A DNA stretch of 64,000 bases from Prochlorococcus sp. AG-347-K20 (lineage in GTDB: Bacteria > Cyanobacteriota > Cyanobacteriia > PCC-6307 > Cyanobiaceae), in the NCBI GenBank assembly GCA_003281315.1, contig QCCH01000002.1:62001-126000 (forward strand), read 5' to 3'. Each line of letters opens with the position of its first letter. The first letter of the stretch is position 1. This document shows, in pieces, positions 17,361-27,708 of this stretch. Under the pieces are notes generated by a model. That model made no database searches. It worked only from the letters and a program-made list of their open reading frames with translations, and was not told where the DNA came from. A program made the position numbers and the translations under genes.

Positions 17361-19286
17361 ATGAGTAATGATGATAAATTAAAAGTTAGGCTAACTGAAT
17401 CTAAAAAAAAAGCTTTTAAGGAATTAACTATTATTAGGGATACAATTTTTTGGATTGATGTTGTTGGTGAAGGTCAAAATGAGAACGCCATTTTTGCAAG
17501 ACCATTTAATGAAAAAGAAGCGTTTCCTCAGAAATTAACAAGTAAAAAATATAACATTAAAAATAATTTTCATGGATATGGAGGTAAATCTTATAAATGT
17601 ATAAATTTTAAAAATAATTTTTATTTGATATGGATAGATCAGATTACCAAGGCAGTATGGTTTCAAATTTTTAAAGAGAAAGCATCAAATTATAGAAATC
17701 AAAGTAAATATCTTGATTCAGTTCAAGAACCTATACAACTATCTAAATCAATTGATGGAAATTTTGATTCTTCATTTGTCATTTCTGAAAATTTTTTTTT
17801 GTATGGTATTTGCGAAATTAATAATAGAGATTATTTATTTTCTTTAAATTTAAAAAAAACTAAACAAGATATTCATCTTGTAAAAAAATTTGAAAATTTT
17901 GCTGGCGAATTATCTTCTAATACTTCTGCTAACTTACTTTCTTGGATAGAGTGGGATTCTACCTACATGCCTTGGGAGAGAAATGATCTGTTTTTTGCTC
18001 AAATAGATTTGGCTGGAGAGATACAAAAAATAAAAAAATTCTCAAATAAGCTGATAAATCCCAAAAAAAACGTTTCTTTTTTTCAACCCTATTGGATAAG
18101 TGAAACATTTTTAGTATGTTCTGAAGATAGTTCTGGATGGTGGAACTTATTGTTTTTAGATGTTAGTGAAATTGAAAATATTTTAATTAAGAAAAGAGTA
18201 GAGAGAAATTTGACTGAATATGGAGCACCACAATGGGTCTCCGGAATAACATTTTTTTCAGGGACAAAAAAAAATTTATTTTGCCTAGCAAAAAAAGAAA
18301 ATAATTTAATAGTTGAGCAATATAAAGATCTTCAATTCGTTAAAGAATTTTCCACTCCTTTTACCTCAATAAGTGACTTCAGTGTTTTTCGGAAAAAAGT
18401 TCTTTTAAAAGGTTATGGATCTGACTTTTTGGGAATGGTATTTGAAATTGATTTTGCAGAAAAAGTTTTATCAAATTTTTCTGAGCAGATATTTATTGAT
18501 CATATAAAAGATTGTTCAAAACCTGAACCATTTTGGTTTAAAGGTTTTGAAGATCAATCTACTCATTCTTTTCTTTATAGGCCGCTTGTTGAAAATTTCA
18601 AAAAGCCACCGCTCATTGTTAGAGCACATAGCGGACCAACTTCGTGTTTTGATGGATCATATAATTCTGAAGTTCAATATTGGACGTCGAAGGGATTTTT
18701 TGTTTCTGAAGTTAATTATGGAGGATCATCAGGATTTGGCAAAGTGTATAGAGAGAGATTAAATAATAAGTGGGGGATTGTTGATTCTTATGATTGCAAA
18801 GCACTTGCTCTTGAATTAATCAAATCAAATCTGGTTGATAGCGAGAAAGTAGTAATTTTTGGTAATAGTGCTGGTGGGTTAACTGCTCTGAATTGTTTAT
18901 TATATGGGTCTATTTTTACAACAGCAATTTGTAAATATCCTGTTATTGATTTGAAGGATATGCATTACAACACTCATAGGTTTGAAAAAGGTTATTTAAA
19001 TTCTTTGGTAGGAAATTATGCAAAAAATCATAATGATTATAAGAATAGATCGCCTATTAATTTTATTAATAAAATAAAAAAACCTATCCTGTTGTTTCAT
19101 GGGAAAAAAGATAAAGTTATTTCTTATGAACAAACTTTAAAAATTCAAGAAATTTTGATCCTAAATAATAAATATTCAGAAGTTATTTTTTTTGAAAATG
19201 AGGGGCATGGGTTTAAAAATATTGAAAATAAAAAAGCAGTAATGCATAAATCTCAGGAATTTTTAAAAAATGCTTTGAGTATTTAA
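17361..19286 (+). CDS. S9 family peptidase (prolyl oligopeptidase/DPP type)
   Basis: Serine peptidase of 641 residues. An N-terminal beta-propeller-like region (about residues 1-370) precedes an alpha/beta hydrolase domain. The catalytic residues are Ser503 in GNSAGG, Asp584 in HGKKDKV and His616 in NEGHGF. RAHSGPTS is the oxyanion-side strand and NYGGSSGFG follows, both typical of acylaminoacyl/dipeptidyl peptidases. No signal peptide is seen, so the enzyme is probably cytoplasmic and degrades peptides. Its stop overlaps the sufS stop by four bases from the opposite strand. Confidence 0.92.
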   Translation: MSNDDKLKVRLTESKKKAFKELTIIRDTIFWIDVVGEGQNENAIFARPFNEKEAFPQKLTSKKYNIKNNFHGYGGKSYKCINFKNNFYLIWIDQITKAVWFQIFKEKASNYRNQSKYLDSVQEPIQLSKSIDGNFDSSFVISENFFLYGICEINNRDYLFSLNLKKTKQDIHLVKKFENFAGELSSNTSANLLSWIEWDSTYMPWERNDLFFAQIDLAGEIQKIKKFSNKLINPKKNVSFFQPYWISETFLVCSEDSSGWWNLLFLDVSEIENILIKKRVERNLTEYGAPQWVSGITFFSGTKKNLFCLAKKENNLIVEQYKDLQFVKEFSTPFTSISDFSVFRKKVLLKGYGSDFLGMVFEIDFAEKVLSNFSEQIFIDHIKDCSKPEPFWFKGFEDQSTHSFLYRPLVENFKKPPLIVRAHSGPTSCFDGSYNSEVQYWTSKGFFVSEVNYGGSSGFGKVYRERLNNKWGIVDSYDCKALALELIKSNLVDSEKVVIFGNSAGGLTALNCLLYGSIFTTAICKYPVIDLKDMHYNTHRFEKGYLNSLVGNYAKNHNDYKNRSPINFINKIKKPILLFHGKKDKVISYEQTLKIQEILILNNKYSEVIFFENEGHGFKNIENKKAVMHKSQEFLKNALSI

Positions 19287-20536
19287 GAATTGATTTTTAG
19301 AAAATTAATAGTATCTTTTAATTTTTCTATAAATATATCAATTTCTTCCTTATTGGTTGTGAAATTCATGCTTATTCTAGCCGTAGATTTAATTCCAATG
19401 TATCTGTGAAGAGGTTGACAGCAATGATGACCACTTCTGATGCAAATTCCTTTTGAATCAAGAATTTCAGCAATATCGTTTGAATGTATATTTTTTACAT
19501 AAAAGGTGGCAAGTGATGCTCTGTTTGGATCTATCTCGGGCGATGGACCAATAATGTCAACATTTTCTATTTCATTTAATTTTTCAAATAAATATTTAGT
19601 GATAGTCTTTTCATATTCATGAATCTCGTTCAATCCAATAGTGTTTATATAATTAATTGCTTCTGCAAGACCTATTGCTTCTGCAATGGCTGGCGTTCCA
19701 GCTTCAAATTTATGTGGTAGCTCTGCCCAAGTACTTCTCTCTTCAAAAACATCTTGAATCATTTCGCCGCCTCCAAAGAGAGGAGGAATTTTTTCTAGGA
19801 TTTCTTCTCTTGACCAAAGGAAACCAATACCTGTAGGACCGCAAAGTTTATGTCCTGATCCTGCTAAAAAATCTATATCAAGATCAATCACATCTAGTTT
19901 TTGATGGGCTAAACTTTGACATGCATCTATTAACACTAAAGAACCTTTCTGTTTAGCTAATTTAGTGATCTCTTTGATTGGATTACAGCAACCCAGAGTA
20001 TTACTAACATGTACTAGGCTAACAAGCTTAGTTCTAGATGTTAATTTTGATTTAAAATCGTCTATGTCTAATTTCCCATTTTTATCTATACCTATAAATT
20101 TTAATTTGCATTTATTTTTTGCTGCAACCATTTGCCATGGAACAATATTACTATGATGCTCCATTATTGATAAGAGAATTTCATCGTTTTCTCTTAATGA
20201 AGATTCGCCCCATGATCTAGCTGCAAGATTGATTGCCTCAGTAGCATTTCTTGTGAAAATAATTTCTTTTGTTGAATTCGCTTTTATGTATTTGCTAATT
20301 AAATATCTTGCATTTTCAAATTCTTCTGTAGCTTTAGCACTTAATTGATGTGCGCCCCTATGTACATTGGCATTAAAGTTTTTATAATATTCATTAATTT
20401 TTTCTAAGACTTGTATTGGTTTTTGAGTAGTTGCAGCATGGTCTAAATAAATAATTTGCTCACTACTTTTTAATTCCTTATTTAAAAGAGGAAAGTCTTT
20501 CTTCGTTATTTCAGGAAAATTTTGAATTGTTTTCAT
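19283..20536 (-). CDS. sufS: Cysteine desulfurase SufS
   Basis: PLP enzyme (417 residues) that extracts sulfur from cysteine for Fe-S cluster assembly. The PLP lysine is Lys230 in GSGHKLCGPTG, and the persulfide-forming cysteine is Cys372 in RSGHHCCQP, the group II form. It is last in the sufBCDS operon and its start codon shares one base with the sufD stop. No SufE gene is adjacent, so the sulfur acceptor must be encoded elsewhere. Confidence 0.96.
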   Translation of the reverse strand: MKTIQNFPEITKKDFPLLNKELKSSEQIIYLDHAATTQKPIQVLEKINEYYKNFNANVHRGAHQLSAKATEEFENARYLISKYIKANSTKEIIFTRNATEAINLAARSWGESSLRENDEILLSIMEHHSNIVPWQMVAAKNKCKLKFIGIDKNGKLDIDDFKSKLTSRTKLVSLVHVSNTLGCCNPIKEITKLAKQKGSLVLIDACQSLAHQKLDVIDLDIDFLAGSGHKLCGPTGIGFLWSREEILEKIPPLFGGGEMIQDVFEERSTWAELPHKFEAGTPAIAEAIGLAEAINYINTIGLNEIHEYEKTITKYLFEKLNEIENVDIIGPSPEIDPNRASLATFYVKNIHSNDIAEILDSKGICIRSGHHCCQPLHRYIGIKSTARISMNFTTNKEEIDIFIEKLKDTINFLKINS

Positions 20537-21750
20537 TAATTTTCTTTTAAAAGTTTATCAAGCAAATCCCATCTATCTTTTGAAATGGGAATAAATGAAA
20601 TTATTTCTTGAAAGTAAGAACTTAATTGTAGTTTACTTGCTTCAGTTAATGTGATCCCTCTTGTTCGCATATAAAAAAGTTCTTCTTCATTTAGTTGTGA
20701 AATTGTAGCTCCATGTTTGCATTTGACATCATCAGCAATTATTTCTAATTGAGGTTTGGTATCTATTTGTGCGAGATTTGATAAAAGTAAATTTCTGCTT
20801 AATTGAGAAGCATCAGTTTTCTGCGCAATTTTCGGAACTATTATTGAACCCTCAAATATCGCATGTGATTTATCGTCAGCAAGTGATTTATTGATTTGAT
20901 CTAGAAATCCATTTGGGCCATTAAAGTCTATTTTTGTAAAAGTAGAAATTTGTTCATCTTTTTTTGTTATTTGCATACCTTTGATATTGGTTTTAGCATT
21001 TCCTGCAGATTGTTTAATACGAATTTCAAATCTTGCATAATTAAATTTGAAATGTAAAGATCCTAAATTGTATTCGCTATTGTTTTGTTGAATTACATTA
21101 AGAGAATTTAATAGATTTGATTTGTTTTCACCGTAAGAAACAACACCATGGTTTACGGAACTATTTTCTTCTAAACAAAAGAACGTTGATTGAGATAATG
21201 AAGAGTTCTCTTTACCAAGATTTACTTGTAATAAATCAATATCACAATTCTTTTCTAAAAATATTATGAGGGTTTTTGCGTTTAAAGAATTACTTGATGC
21301 GTGACTAAAGATTTCAATAGGAGGGATTTCTGATCCATTTATTTTTAATCCTAAGGTATTCTTTGTACTGTTTAAAGATAGATTTAGCAAGTCACTCCAA
21401 TTCTCGTTTTGCTCAAAACAAGATATCTGTTCCTTGATATATTTAACTAATTTATCCTCACTTAGTTGCTTTATTGAATAATTTTCTTCTATTAAATTAA
21501 TTTGGCAATTATCACCGATTACTAACCTAATAGTGCCTTGAGAAGTGTTCGGAAAAGGTGTATCAAATTTTGGATTTTTTTCATTAACCGAGTAGTTTAA
21601 AAAGTTTGAAAATTTTGATCTATTTGAAAGTCTCCATTGTTCACTTTTAGGATTAGGGAGGGGAATCTCTTGTAATTTATCTAGACAGATTTTTTGTATT
21701 TCTGTTAAGTTATCATTAAATTGATTTTTTATTTTTTCAATAATTTCCAT
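20536..21750 (-). CDS. sufD: Fe-S cluster assembly scaffold SufD
   Basis: Partner of SufB and SufC in the SufBC2D scaffold, 404 residues. The N-terminal half is divergent; the C-terminal beta-helix region shows the family features DDVKCKHGATISQLNEEELFYMRTRGI. It lies between sufC (four bases upstream) and sufS (one-base overlap) on the minus strand. NPKSEQWRLSNRSKF near the N-terminus matches the usual SufD N-terminal helical region. Confidence 0.95.
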   Translation of the reverse strand: MEIIEKIKNQFNDNLTEIQKICLDKLQEIPLPNPKSEQWRLSNRSKFSNFLNYSVNEKNPKFDTPFPNTSQGTIRLVIGDNCQINLIEENYSIKQLSEDKLVKYIKEQISCFEQNENWSDLLNLSLNSTKNTLGLKINGSEIPPIEIFSHASSNSLNAKTLIIFLEKNCDIDLLQVNLGKENSSLSQSTFFCLEENSSVNHGVVSYGENKSNLLNSLNVIQQNNSEYNLGSLHFKFNYARFEIRIKQSAGNAKTNIKGMQITKKDEQISTFTKIDFNGPNGFLDQINKSLADDKSHAIFEGSIIVPKIAQKTDASQLSRNLLLSNLAQIDTKPQLEIIADDVKCKHGATISQLNEEELFYMRTRGITLTEASKLQLSSYFQEIISFIPISKDRWDLLDKLLKEN

Positions 21751-21754
21751 TTAT

Positions 21755-22540
21755 TTAGGTCTCTTTTATAAAATTATCAGTCCATTCATACCCTTTTTCC
21801 TCAAGCTCTAGAGCAAGATCACTCTCACCAGTTTTTATGATTTGTCCGTCTGACATGACATGGACATAATTTGGTTTAATCTCATCTAATAATCTTTGAT
21901 AGTGGGTAATAAGTATAATTCCAGTTTGTGCATTAGATATTTTTTTAATTCCTGATGCCACTATTCTTAGAGCATCAATATCTAGACCAGAGTCGGTCTC
22001 ATCTAATATTGCTATCTTGGGCTCAAGTAAAGCCATTTGCAGAATCTCATTTCTTTTTTTTTCACCTCCGGAAAATCCTTGATTTACACTCCTTGATAGG
22101 AATGCATGATCCATTTTCACAATTTCTAACTTTTCTTTAACTAATTCTTCAAAATCAAAAGTATCCAATTCTTCTTTGTTGAGGAATTTCCTTCTAGCAT
22201 TAGTTGAAACTCTAAGAAACTCCAGATTACTTACGCCAGGAATTTCTATTGGATATTGAAAACCAAGAAAAATTCCTGATTGAGCTCTCTCTTCAGGTTC
22301 TAGAGAGTTGATGTTTTCACCTAAAAATTTTATGTCGCCATTTGTAATGTTATACGAGGGATGTCCTGCAATGATTTTCGAAAGAGTACTTTTGCCACAT
22401 CCATTTCTTCCCATAATGGCATGGATTTCTCCAGGATAGACAGTAAGTGAAACTCCTTTTAAAATTGGAAGATTATCAGTAGATGCAGAGAGATTTTCAA
22501 CTTCTAAAATTGGATCTGCTTCTCTCATTGTACTTTGCAT
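21755..22540 (-). CDS. sufC: Fe-S cluster assembly ATPase SufC
   Basis: ABC-type ATPase that drives conformational change of the SufB-SufD scaffold, 261 residues. Walker A is GRNGCGKST, the signature is [12 protein letters not shown] (the extended SufC form), and Walker [16 protein letters not shown] includes the SufC-specific DSGLD. The alternative Met five residues in (MREADP) would also be acceptable. It follows sufB after 21 bases. Confidence 0.97.
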   Translation of the reverse strand: MQSTMREADPILEVENLSASTDNLPILKGVSLTVYPGEIHAIMGRNGCGKSTLSKIIAGHPSYNITNGDIKFLGENINSLEPEERAQSGIFLGFQYPIEIPGVSNLEFLRVSTNARRKFLNKEELDTFDFEELVKEKLEIVKMDHAFLSRSVNQGFSGGEKKRNEILQMALLEPKIAILDETDSGLDIDALRIVASGIKKISNAQTGIILITHYQRLLDEIKPNYVHVMSDGQIIKTGESDLALELEEKGYEWTDNFIKET

Positions 22541-22561
22541 TTCAGTTTAGAAATTGATTAA

Positions 22562-24004
22562 TTAACCTACTGATCCCTCTAGTTTAAGTGCCAGTAACTT
22601 ATCTGCTTCAGCAGCAAATTCCATAGGTAATTGATTAAATACATCTCTGCAAAAACCGCTGACCATCATAGATACTGCCTCCTCAAATTCTATACCTCTG
22701 CTTTGGAGATAAAAAAGTTGGTCTTCTGAAATTCTACATGTGCTTGCTTCATGTTCAATTTCAGAATTGGGTTGTTGAGATTTTATGTAAGGGAATGTAT
22801 TTGCTGAAGCTTGATCCCCTATTAACATTGAATCACATTGACTGTAATTTCTTGATCCTTTAGCTTTTGCCCCCATTTTGACAAGACCTCTGTAGCTATT
22901 TTTTGAGTTACCTGCACTAATACCTTTGCTAACAATAGTTGATTTGGTCTTAGGACCAATATGGATCATTTTTGTGCCTGTATCTGCTTGCTGAAGATTA
23001 TTAGTGAGAGCCACTGAATAAAATTCTCCTACAGATTCTTCTCCTAAAAGGAGACAGCTAGGATATTTCCATGTAATTGCAGACCCTGTTTCAACTTGAG
23101 ACCAACTAATTTTACTTCTCTTACCTAAACATTTTCCTCTCTTGGTGACAAAATTAAAAATTCCGCCAATACCTTCTTCATCACCAGCATACCAATTTTG
23201 CACTGTTGAATATTTTATTGAAGCGTCGTCTAATGCTATAAGCTCTACAACTGCTGCATGCAGGGTATTTGTGTCAAACATTGGGGCTGTACAACCTTCT
23301 AGATAACTTACAGAACTTGATTCTTCAGCAATGATAAGTGTTCTTTCGAATTGTCCTGAATCTCCACTATTAATTCTGAAGTAGGAAGATAGATCCATAG
23401 GGCAGGTAACACCTTTTGGGATATAAACAAAAGAACCATCACTAAAAACAGCAGAATTTAGTGCTGCAAAATAATTGTCACTAGCTGGAACTACTGTACC
23501 TAAATATTTTTCAATCAAATCCGCGTGATTTTTTACTGCTTCACTAATTGAACAAAATATAACTCCATGTTCAGCAAGTTCTTCTCTAAAAGTTGTTGCT
23601 ATAGAAACACTATCAAAGACAGCATCTACTGCTACATTTGTGAGTTTTTTTTGCTCCGTGAGGGGTATTCCTAATTTATCAAAGGTTTCAAGAAGTTTGG
23701 GATCAACTTCATCTAAGCTAGAAATTTTTTCTTTTTGCTTGGGAGCGGAGTAATAAATAATATCTTGATAATCAATTTTTTTATATCCTAATCCTGCCCA
23801 ATCAGGCTCTTTCATTTTTTGCCATTTTTTAAAGGCTTTTAATCTAAAATCAAGAAGAAATTTTGGCTCTTCTTTTTTCTGTGAAATTAATCTTATGATA
23901 TTTTCATTTATCCCCTTTTCTATTTTTTCAGTTTCAATATCAGTAACGAAACCATATTTGTAAGGCTCTTTTACTACATCTTTAACTAAATTTTCGTTGA
24001 CCAT
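22562..24004 (-). CDS. sufB: Fe-S cluster assembly protein SufB
   Basis: Scaffold subunit on which Fe-S clusters are built, 480 residues and full length. The conserved blocks [24 protein letters not shown] and [18 protein letters not shown] are present; the cysteines of these blocks accept and pass on sulfur. It is the first gene of the minus-strand operon sufB-C-D-S. The upstream 94-base gap separates it from a divergent ORF, so the promoter must be there or in that ORF's 5' end. Confidence 0.97.
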   Translation of the reverse strand: MVNENLVKDVVKEPYKYGFVTDIETEKIEKGINENIIRLISQKKEEPKFLLDFRLKAFKKWQKMKEPDWAGLGYKKIDYQDIIYYSAPKQKEKISSLDEVDPKLLETFDKLGIPLTEQKKLTNVAVDAVFDSVSIATTFREELAEHGVIFCSISEAVKNHADLIEKYLGTVVPASDNYFAALNSAVFSDGSFVYIPKGVTCPMDLSSYFRINSGDSGQFERTLIIAEESSSVSYLEGCTAPMFDTNTLHAAVVELIALDDASIKYSTVQNWYAGDEEGIGGIFNFVTKRGKCLGKRSKISWSQVETGSAITWKYPSCLLLGEESVGEFYSVALTNNLQQADTGTKMIHIGPKTKSTIVSKGISAGNSKNSYRGLVKMGAKAKGSRNYSQCDSMLIGDQASANTFPYIKSQQPNSEIEHEASTCRISEDQLFYLQSRGIEFEEAVSMMVSGFCRDVFNQLPMEFAAEADKLLALKLEGSVG

Positions 24005-24098
24005 GTTATCAAAAATAACTTATTACAATTACCTTTATATACTTTAACGAAATATACCCCCAATATTGAGTTTTTTTCTTTATTAAAACTAAAAATTA

Positions 24099-24452
24099 AT
24101 GTCTAATCATCTTGATCCCTTGTCTAACCCATTAAACATAGAAACTATTCAAGAAATTGATAATCTTGATCTACCTACAATGCAGAAACATCATTTAAGA
24201 ATACTCGCTCATTGCCTTCAGATTTTAAAAATTATCAATGTAGATAATAGTTTTGAATATCAAAATAAAAATCCCCTGAGAGAATGGTGTGATAATCAAT
24301 CCAAAAAATTTGATGATAAAAAATTTAGTGATCTTTTTTATAAACAGTTAGAATCAGCCTCGAAAAAATTAAGTACTTTCTCAAAAAAAATAGGTAAAAG
24401 TATTGAGGATTTAGAGATAGATGATTTAGTACTTCTAGTTCAACAGGGCTGA
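24099..24452 (+). CDS. Hypothetical protein divergent from sufB, 117 residues
   Basis: A 117-residue, probably all-helical soluble protein (NIETIQEIDNLDLPTMQKHH; LRILAHCLQILKIINVD; KKLSTFSKKIGKSIEDLEID). It lies head to head with sufB, the place where many cyanobacteria carry the SufR repressor. It has no winged-helix pattern and no C-terminal cysteine set, so it is not SufR. I do not recognise the family. The arrangement makes joint regulation with the suf operon possible but not shown. Confidence 0.65.
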   Translation: MSNHLDPLSNPLNIETIQEIDNLDLPTMQKHHLRILAHCLQILKIINVDNSFEYQNKNPLREWCDNQSKKFDDKKFSDLFYKQLESASKKLSTFSKKIGKSIEDLEIDDLVLLVQQG

Positions 24453-24721
24453 ATCCTGTTTTAATTGATCCCGAAGAAAAAATATATTTTTGTTGAGTCG
24501 TTAACAAATTCAGGTAATAAAATTTAAAAAAAAAGAAAATTAATTTACATTTAAAAAAGGTCTGAAAATTAATTAATTTCTTTGATACCAACTGTTTTGA
24601 AGAGAAATATCAATTTCGAAAATTTTTTAGTAGTCAGAAGATCCTGACGACAGGGCAAAAAGACACACAATTCCTAAAAAAAAAGAACATACTGATCCCA
24701 AACAAAAATGGAGAATCTAAA

Positions 24722-25822
24722 GTGGCTGATGGGATCATGAATAAAGATCAATTACTCTTACTAACCCTCAGACAATTACGTCAAGAAGCAAGTAAATTAT
24801 CAGTTCCGCTATATAGTCGCAAAACAAAAGCTGTTTTAGTTGACTTAATACTCAAATATCAAGAAAAATCTACAACAAAAACATACACCGCACCTCTCAG
24901 GTCAAAAACTGAAGAAACTTTTGAGTCCAACTCTTTCAATAGTAGTGAAGAAGTTAATACAAATGTAGTTTTCCTACCCCGAGATCCAGATTGGGCTTAT
25001 GTTTTTTGGCAAATTTCTGATGCAGATAGAGAAAAAGCACAATCTTTGGGAGCCAATAAATTATGTTTACGGTTATTTGATGCATCTGGTTCTGAAGGAA
25101 GCAACTTGAATCAAGGAACATTAAGGGAGATAGCAGTTGATAGTTACAGTACTGAGTGGTACTTGCCAATCCCACTTGCAGATAGAGATTACAAAGTTGA
25201 ATTAGGTTACAAATATGGTTTTAACTGGATGTCATTGGCATTTTCTTCGATAAGCCATGTTCCTGGGTCTCATCCTTCTGAGCAAATTCTTGATAAATTT
25301 GTACCTTTTAATTTAGATTCTACTTCTGAGTCAATTCCAGATATTTCTAATCCTGTTATTTCAGAACAAAATGGTATGCATGAAAGGTTATATCAAGCAG
25401 CAACTAATATTCCTCTCAGAAGAAAAGTTGGTTCTGAAGAATTTATGGAAAATGTAAATTCAACAAATCTCAATGATAATCTTACAGATTCAGGTGCTGG
25501 TAAATGGTCATCAGGTTTAAATGATTCTGGAAGCGGAATTGTTAAAAATAGATCTTTTTGGCTTGTTGCTGATGCTGAATTAATTGTTTATGGAGCTACA
25601 GAGCCTTCTGCAAAACTGACAATAGGTGGAGAAGATGTACCTCTTGCTGCAGATGGTACTTTTAGAATTCAAGTTCCATTTAGAGACGGTATCCAAAAAT
25701 ATGATATTAAAGCTGTTGATGTTTCTGGTGAGCAAGAAAAAAGTATATCAATGAAATTTGATAGAACTACACCACTTGACGATACTAATGAAAAAGATAA
25801 TGCTGAGACTGAATGGTTTTAA
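24722..25822 (+). CDS. DUF4912 domain protein
   Basis: A 366-residue protein. Residues 6-50 form a helical SAP/Rho-N-like segment (LTLRQLRQEASKLSVPLYSR). Residues 80-190 carry the DUF4912 core, LPRDPDWAYVFWQISDADRE, CLRLFDASGS, and YKVELGYKY. A short beta domain near the end (ELIVYGATEPSAKLTIGGEDV) resembles an Ig-like fold. The GTG start is supported by GGAG at 24710-24713, eight bases upstream. The 269-base gap before it holds no gene that I can see. Function unknown; possibly nucleic-acid or surface associated. Confidence 0.82.
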   Translation: MADGIMNKDQLLLLTLRQLRQEASKLSVPLYSRKTKAVLVDLILKYQEKSTTKTYTAPLRSKTEETFESNSFNSSEEVNTNVVFLPRDPDWAYVFWQISDADREKAQSLGANKLCLRLFDASGSEGSNLNQGTLREIAVDSYSTEWYLPIPLADRDYKVELGYKYGFNWMSLAFSSISHVPGSHPSEQILDKFVPFNLDSTSESIPDISNPVISEQNGMHERLYQAATNIPLRRKVGSEEFMENVNSTNLNDNLTDSGAGKWSSGLNDSGSGIVKNRSFWLVADAELIVYGATEPSAKLTIGGEDVPLAADGTFRIQVPFRDGIQKYDIKAVDVSGEQEKSISMKFDRTTPLDDTNEKDNAETEWF

Positions 25823-25834
25823 TAAATTAAATTA

Positions 25835-26005
25835 ATGCTAAAAAAAATTGTCGCTTTTACTCCATTGCTTGGGGCATTAACGTTTCCATTAATAGTTCCA
25901 ATTACAATTTCTAAATTTGGTGTTAACTATGGAATTCTCAGTGCATTATTAATATCTTCATTATGGTTTATCGCTATGTTAAGAACATCCGAAATGCCTC
26001 ATTAA
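25835..26005 (+). CDS. Small two-helix membrane protein, 56 residues
   Basis: Starts MLKKIVAFTPLLGALTFPL, twelve bases after the DUF4912 stop. Two hydrophobic segments (about residues 5-25 and 31-49) with GVNYGIL between them, ending RTSEMPH. The layout fits a small integral membrane subunit. It is followed 32 bases later by pgm on the same strand. Family not recognised; the clean ORF in a gap of fitting size supports coding. Confidence 0.7.
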   Translation: MLKKIVAFTPLLGALTFPLIVPITISKFGVNYGILSALLISSLWFIAMLRTSEMPH

Positions 26006-26037
26006 TTTAGTTAGATTTTTGGAAGCTTTTTAAAAAT

Positions 26038-27675
26038 ATGACTCAAGTTAATGTAATTAATATCAATTCTCCTTTTCTAGATCAAAAACCAGGCACTTCT
26101 GGTTTAAGAAAAAGTACTTTAAAGTTCCAGGAAGAACATTATTTAGAAATTTTTATTGAAGCAATCTTACAATCATTGGAAGATTTAAAAGCTTCAACAT
26201 TAGTAGTTGGTGGTGATGGCAGATATGGCAATATTGAGGCAATAGAAAAAATTGTCCAAATATGCATTGCTCATAAAATTCAAAAGGTTATTGTTCCAAA
26301 ATACGGTTTATTATCTACTCCTGCGACATCACATTTAATTAGAAAAAATAACGCTATTGGTGGAATTATTCTTTCTGCAAGCCATAATCCTGGTGGGATT
26401 GAAGGCGACTTTGGAGTGAAATTGAATATCTCTAATGGTGGCCCAGCTCCTGAGATAATTACTAATAAGATTTTCAAGGCCTCACAACTATTAACTAGTT
26501 ATAAAATTTGTAAAATTCAATTACCTGATTTTAGTGAATATGGAACTTATTCTTATGGTGAAACTACCTTAGAAATTATTGATGGATTAAAAGATTATTC
26601 TAATCTGATGGAGAAAATTTTTGATTTTGATCAAATTAGTGATTTTTTAAAAAAAGACTTCTCATTAATATTTGATGCAATGAATGCGGTTACAGGACCA
26701 TATGCAAAAAATATTTTCGTTGAAAAAATGGGCCTTGCGCATGATTGTGTCATGAATGGTAACCCGTTAAAAGATTTTGGAGGTTTACATCCTGATCCTA
26801 ATCTTACTTATGCATCCCACCTGGCTGATTTGTTATTAAATAAAAAATCTTATAGTTTTGGTGCTGCATGCGATGGAGATGGAGATAGGAATATGATTTT
26901 AGGAAGTGGATGTTTTGTAAATCCTAGTGATAGCCTTGCAATAATCACTGCTAACACAAAATGTGTTCCTGGTTATAAAGATGGTATTACAGGTGTGGCA
27001 CGATCCATGCCAACTAGCTCAGCGGTTGATAATGTTGCTCAGGCATTAAATATACCTTGTTTCGAGACACCTACTGGCTGGAAGTTTTTTGGAAATCTTT
27101 TAGATTCTAATTTAATTACTTTATGTGGAGAAGAAAGTTTCGGAACAGGTAGTAATCATGTGAGAGAGAAAGATGGACTATGGGCAGTTTTGTATTGGTT
27201 ACAAGTTTTAGCTGAGAAAAAATGTTCGGTGAGTGATTTGATGCAGAATCATTGGAAACAATTTGGTAGGAATTATTATTCAAGACATGATTATGAGGCA
27301 ATCCCCTCAGATATTGCTAATCAAATCTTTGGTAATCTAACTTCTATGCTTGAAAATTTAAAAGGAAATAGTTTTGCTGGCCATTTAGTTAAAGTTGCAG
27401 ATAACTTTTCATATTTAGATCCCGTTGATAATTCCATAAGTGAAAATCAAGGTTTAAGATTGGTCCTTGATGATAATTCTCGAGTAATTGTGCGACTTTC
27501 TGGAACTGGAACTAAGGGTGCAACATTGAGACTTTACTTTGAGAAATTTTTCAATCCTCAACAGAATATTTCTTTAAATCCTCAGATCGCTTTGAAACCT
27601 CTTATTAATGATTTAGATGCTTTATTAAACATTTCAAAACTCACTCAAATGGAAACTCCTACAGTAATTACATAG
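26038..27675 (+). CDS. pgm: Phosphoglucomutase (alpha-D-glucose phosphate-specific)
   Basis: Interconverts glucose 1-phosphate and glucose 6-phosphate, linking glycogen metabolism with glycolysis and the Calvin cycle output. At 545 residues it belongs to the long PGM1-like family. The phosphoserine loop is SASHNPGG (Ser115), the metal-binding loop is DGDGDRN, the sugar-binding loop is GEESFGTGS, and the phosphate-binding loop is RLSGTGTKGA near the C-terminus. All four are intact. Confidence 0.97.
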   Translation: MTQVNVININSPFLDQKPGTSGLRKSTLKFQEEHYLEIFIEAILQSLEDLKASTLVVGGDGRYGNIEAIEKIVQICIAHKIQKVIVPKYGLLSTPATSHLIRKNNAIGGIILSASHNPGGIEGDFGVKLNISNGGPAPEIITNKIFKASQLLTSYKICKIQLPDFSEYGTYSYGETTLEIIDGLKDYSNLMEKIFDFDQISDFLKKDFSLIFDAMNAVTGPYAKNIFVEKMGLAHDCVMNGNPLKDFGGLHPDPNLTYASHLADLLLNKKSYSFGAACDGDGDRNMILGSGCFVNPSDSLAIITANTKCVPGYKDGITGVARSMPTSSAVDNVAQALNIPCFETPTGWKFFGNLLDSNLITLCGEESFGTGSNHVREKDGLWAVLYWLQVLAEKKCSVSDLMQNHWKQFGRNYYSRHDYEAIPSDIANQIFGNLTSMLENLKGNSFAGHLVKVADNFSYLDPVDNSISENQGLRLVLDDNSRVIVRLSGTGTKGATLRLYFEKFFNPQQNISLNPQIALKPLINDLDALLNISKLTQMETPTVIT

Positions 27676-27708
27676 AATTGATAGTAATGATTTTTTGATT
27701 TTATTTAT

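Noticed and set aside
24633..24648. Hairpin GTCAG/CTGAC as terminator or small RNA
   Set aside because: The stem is only five base pairs and has no T-run after it.
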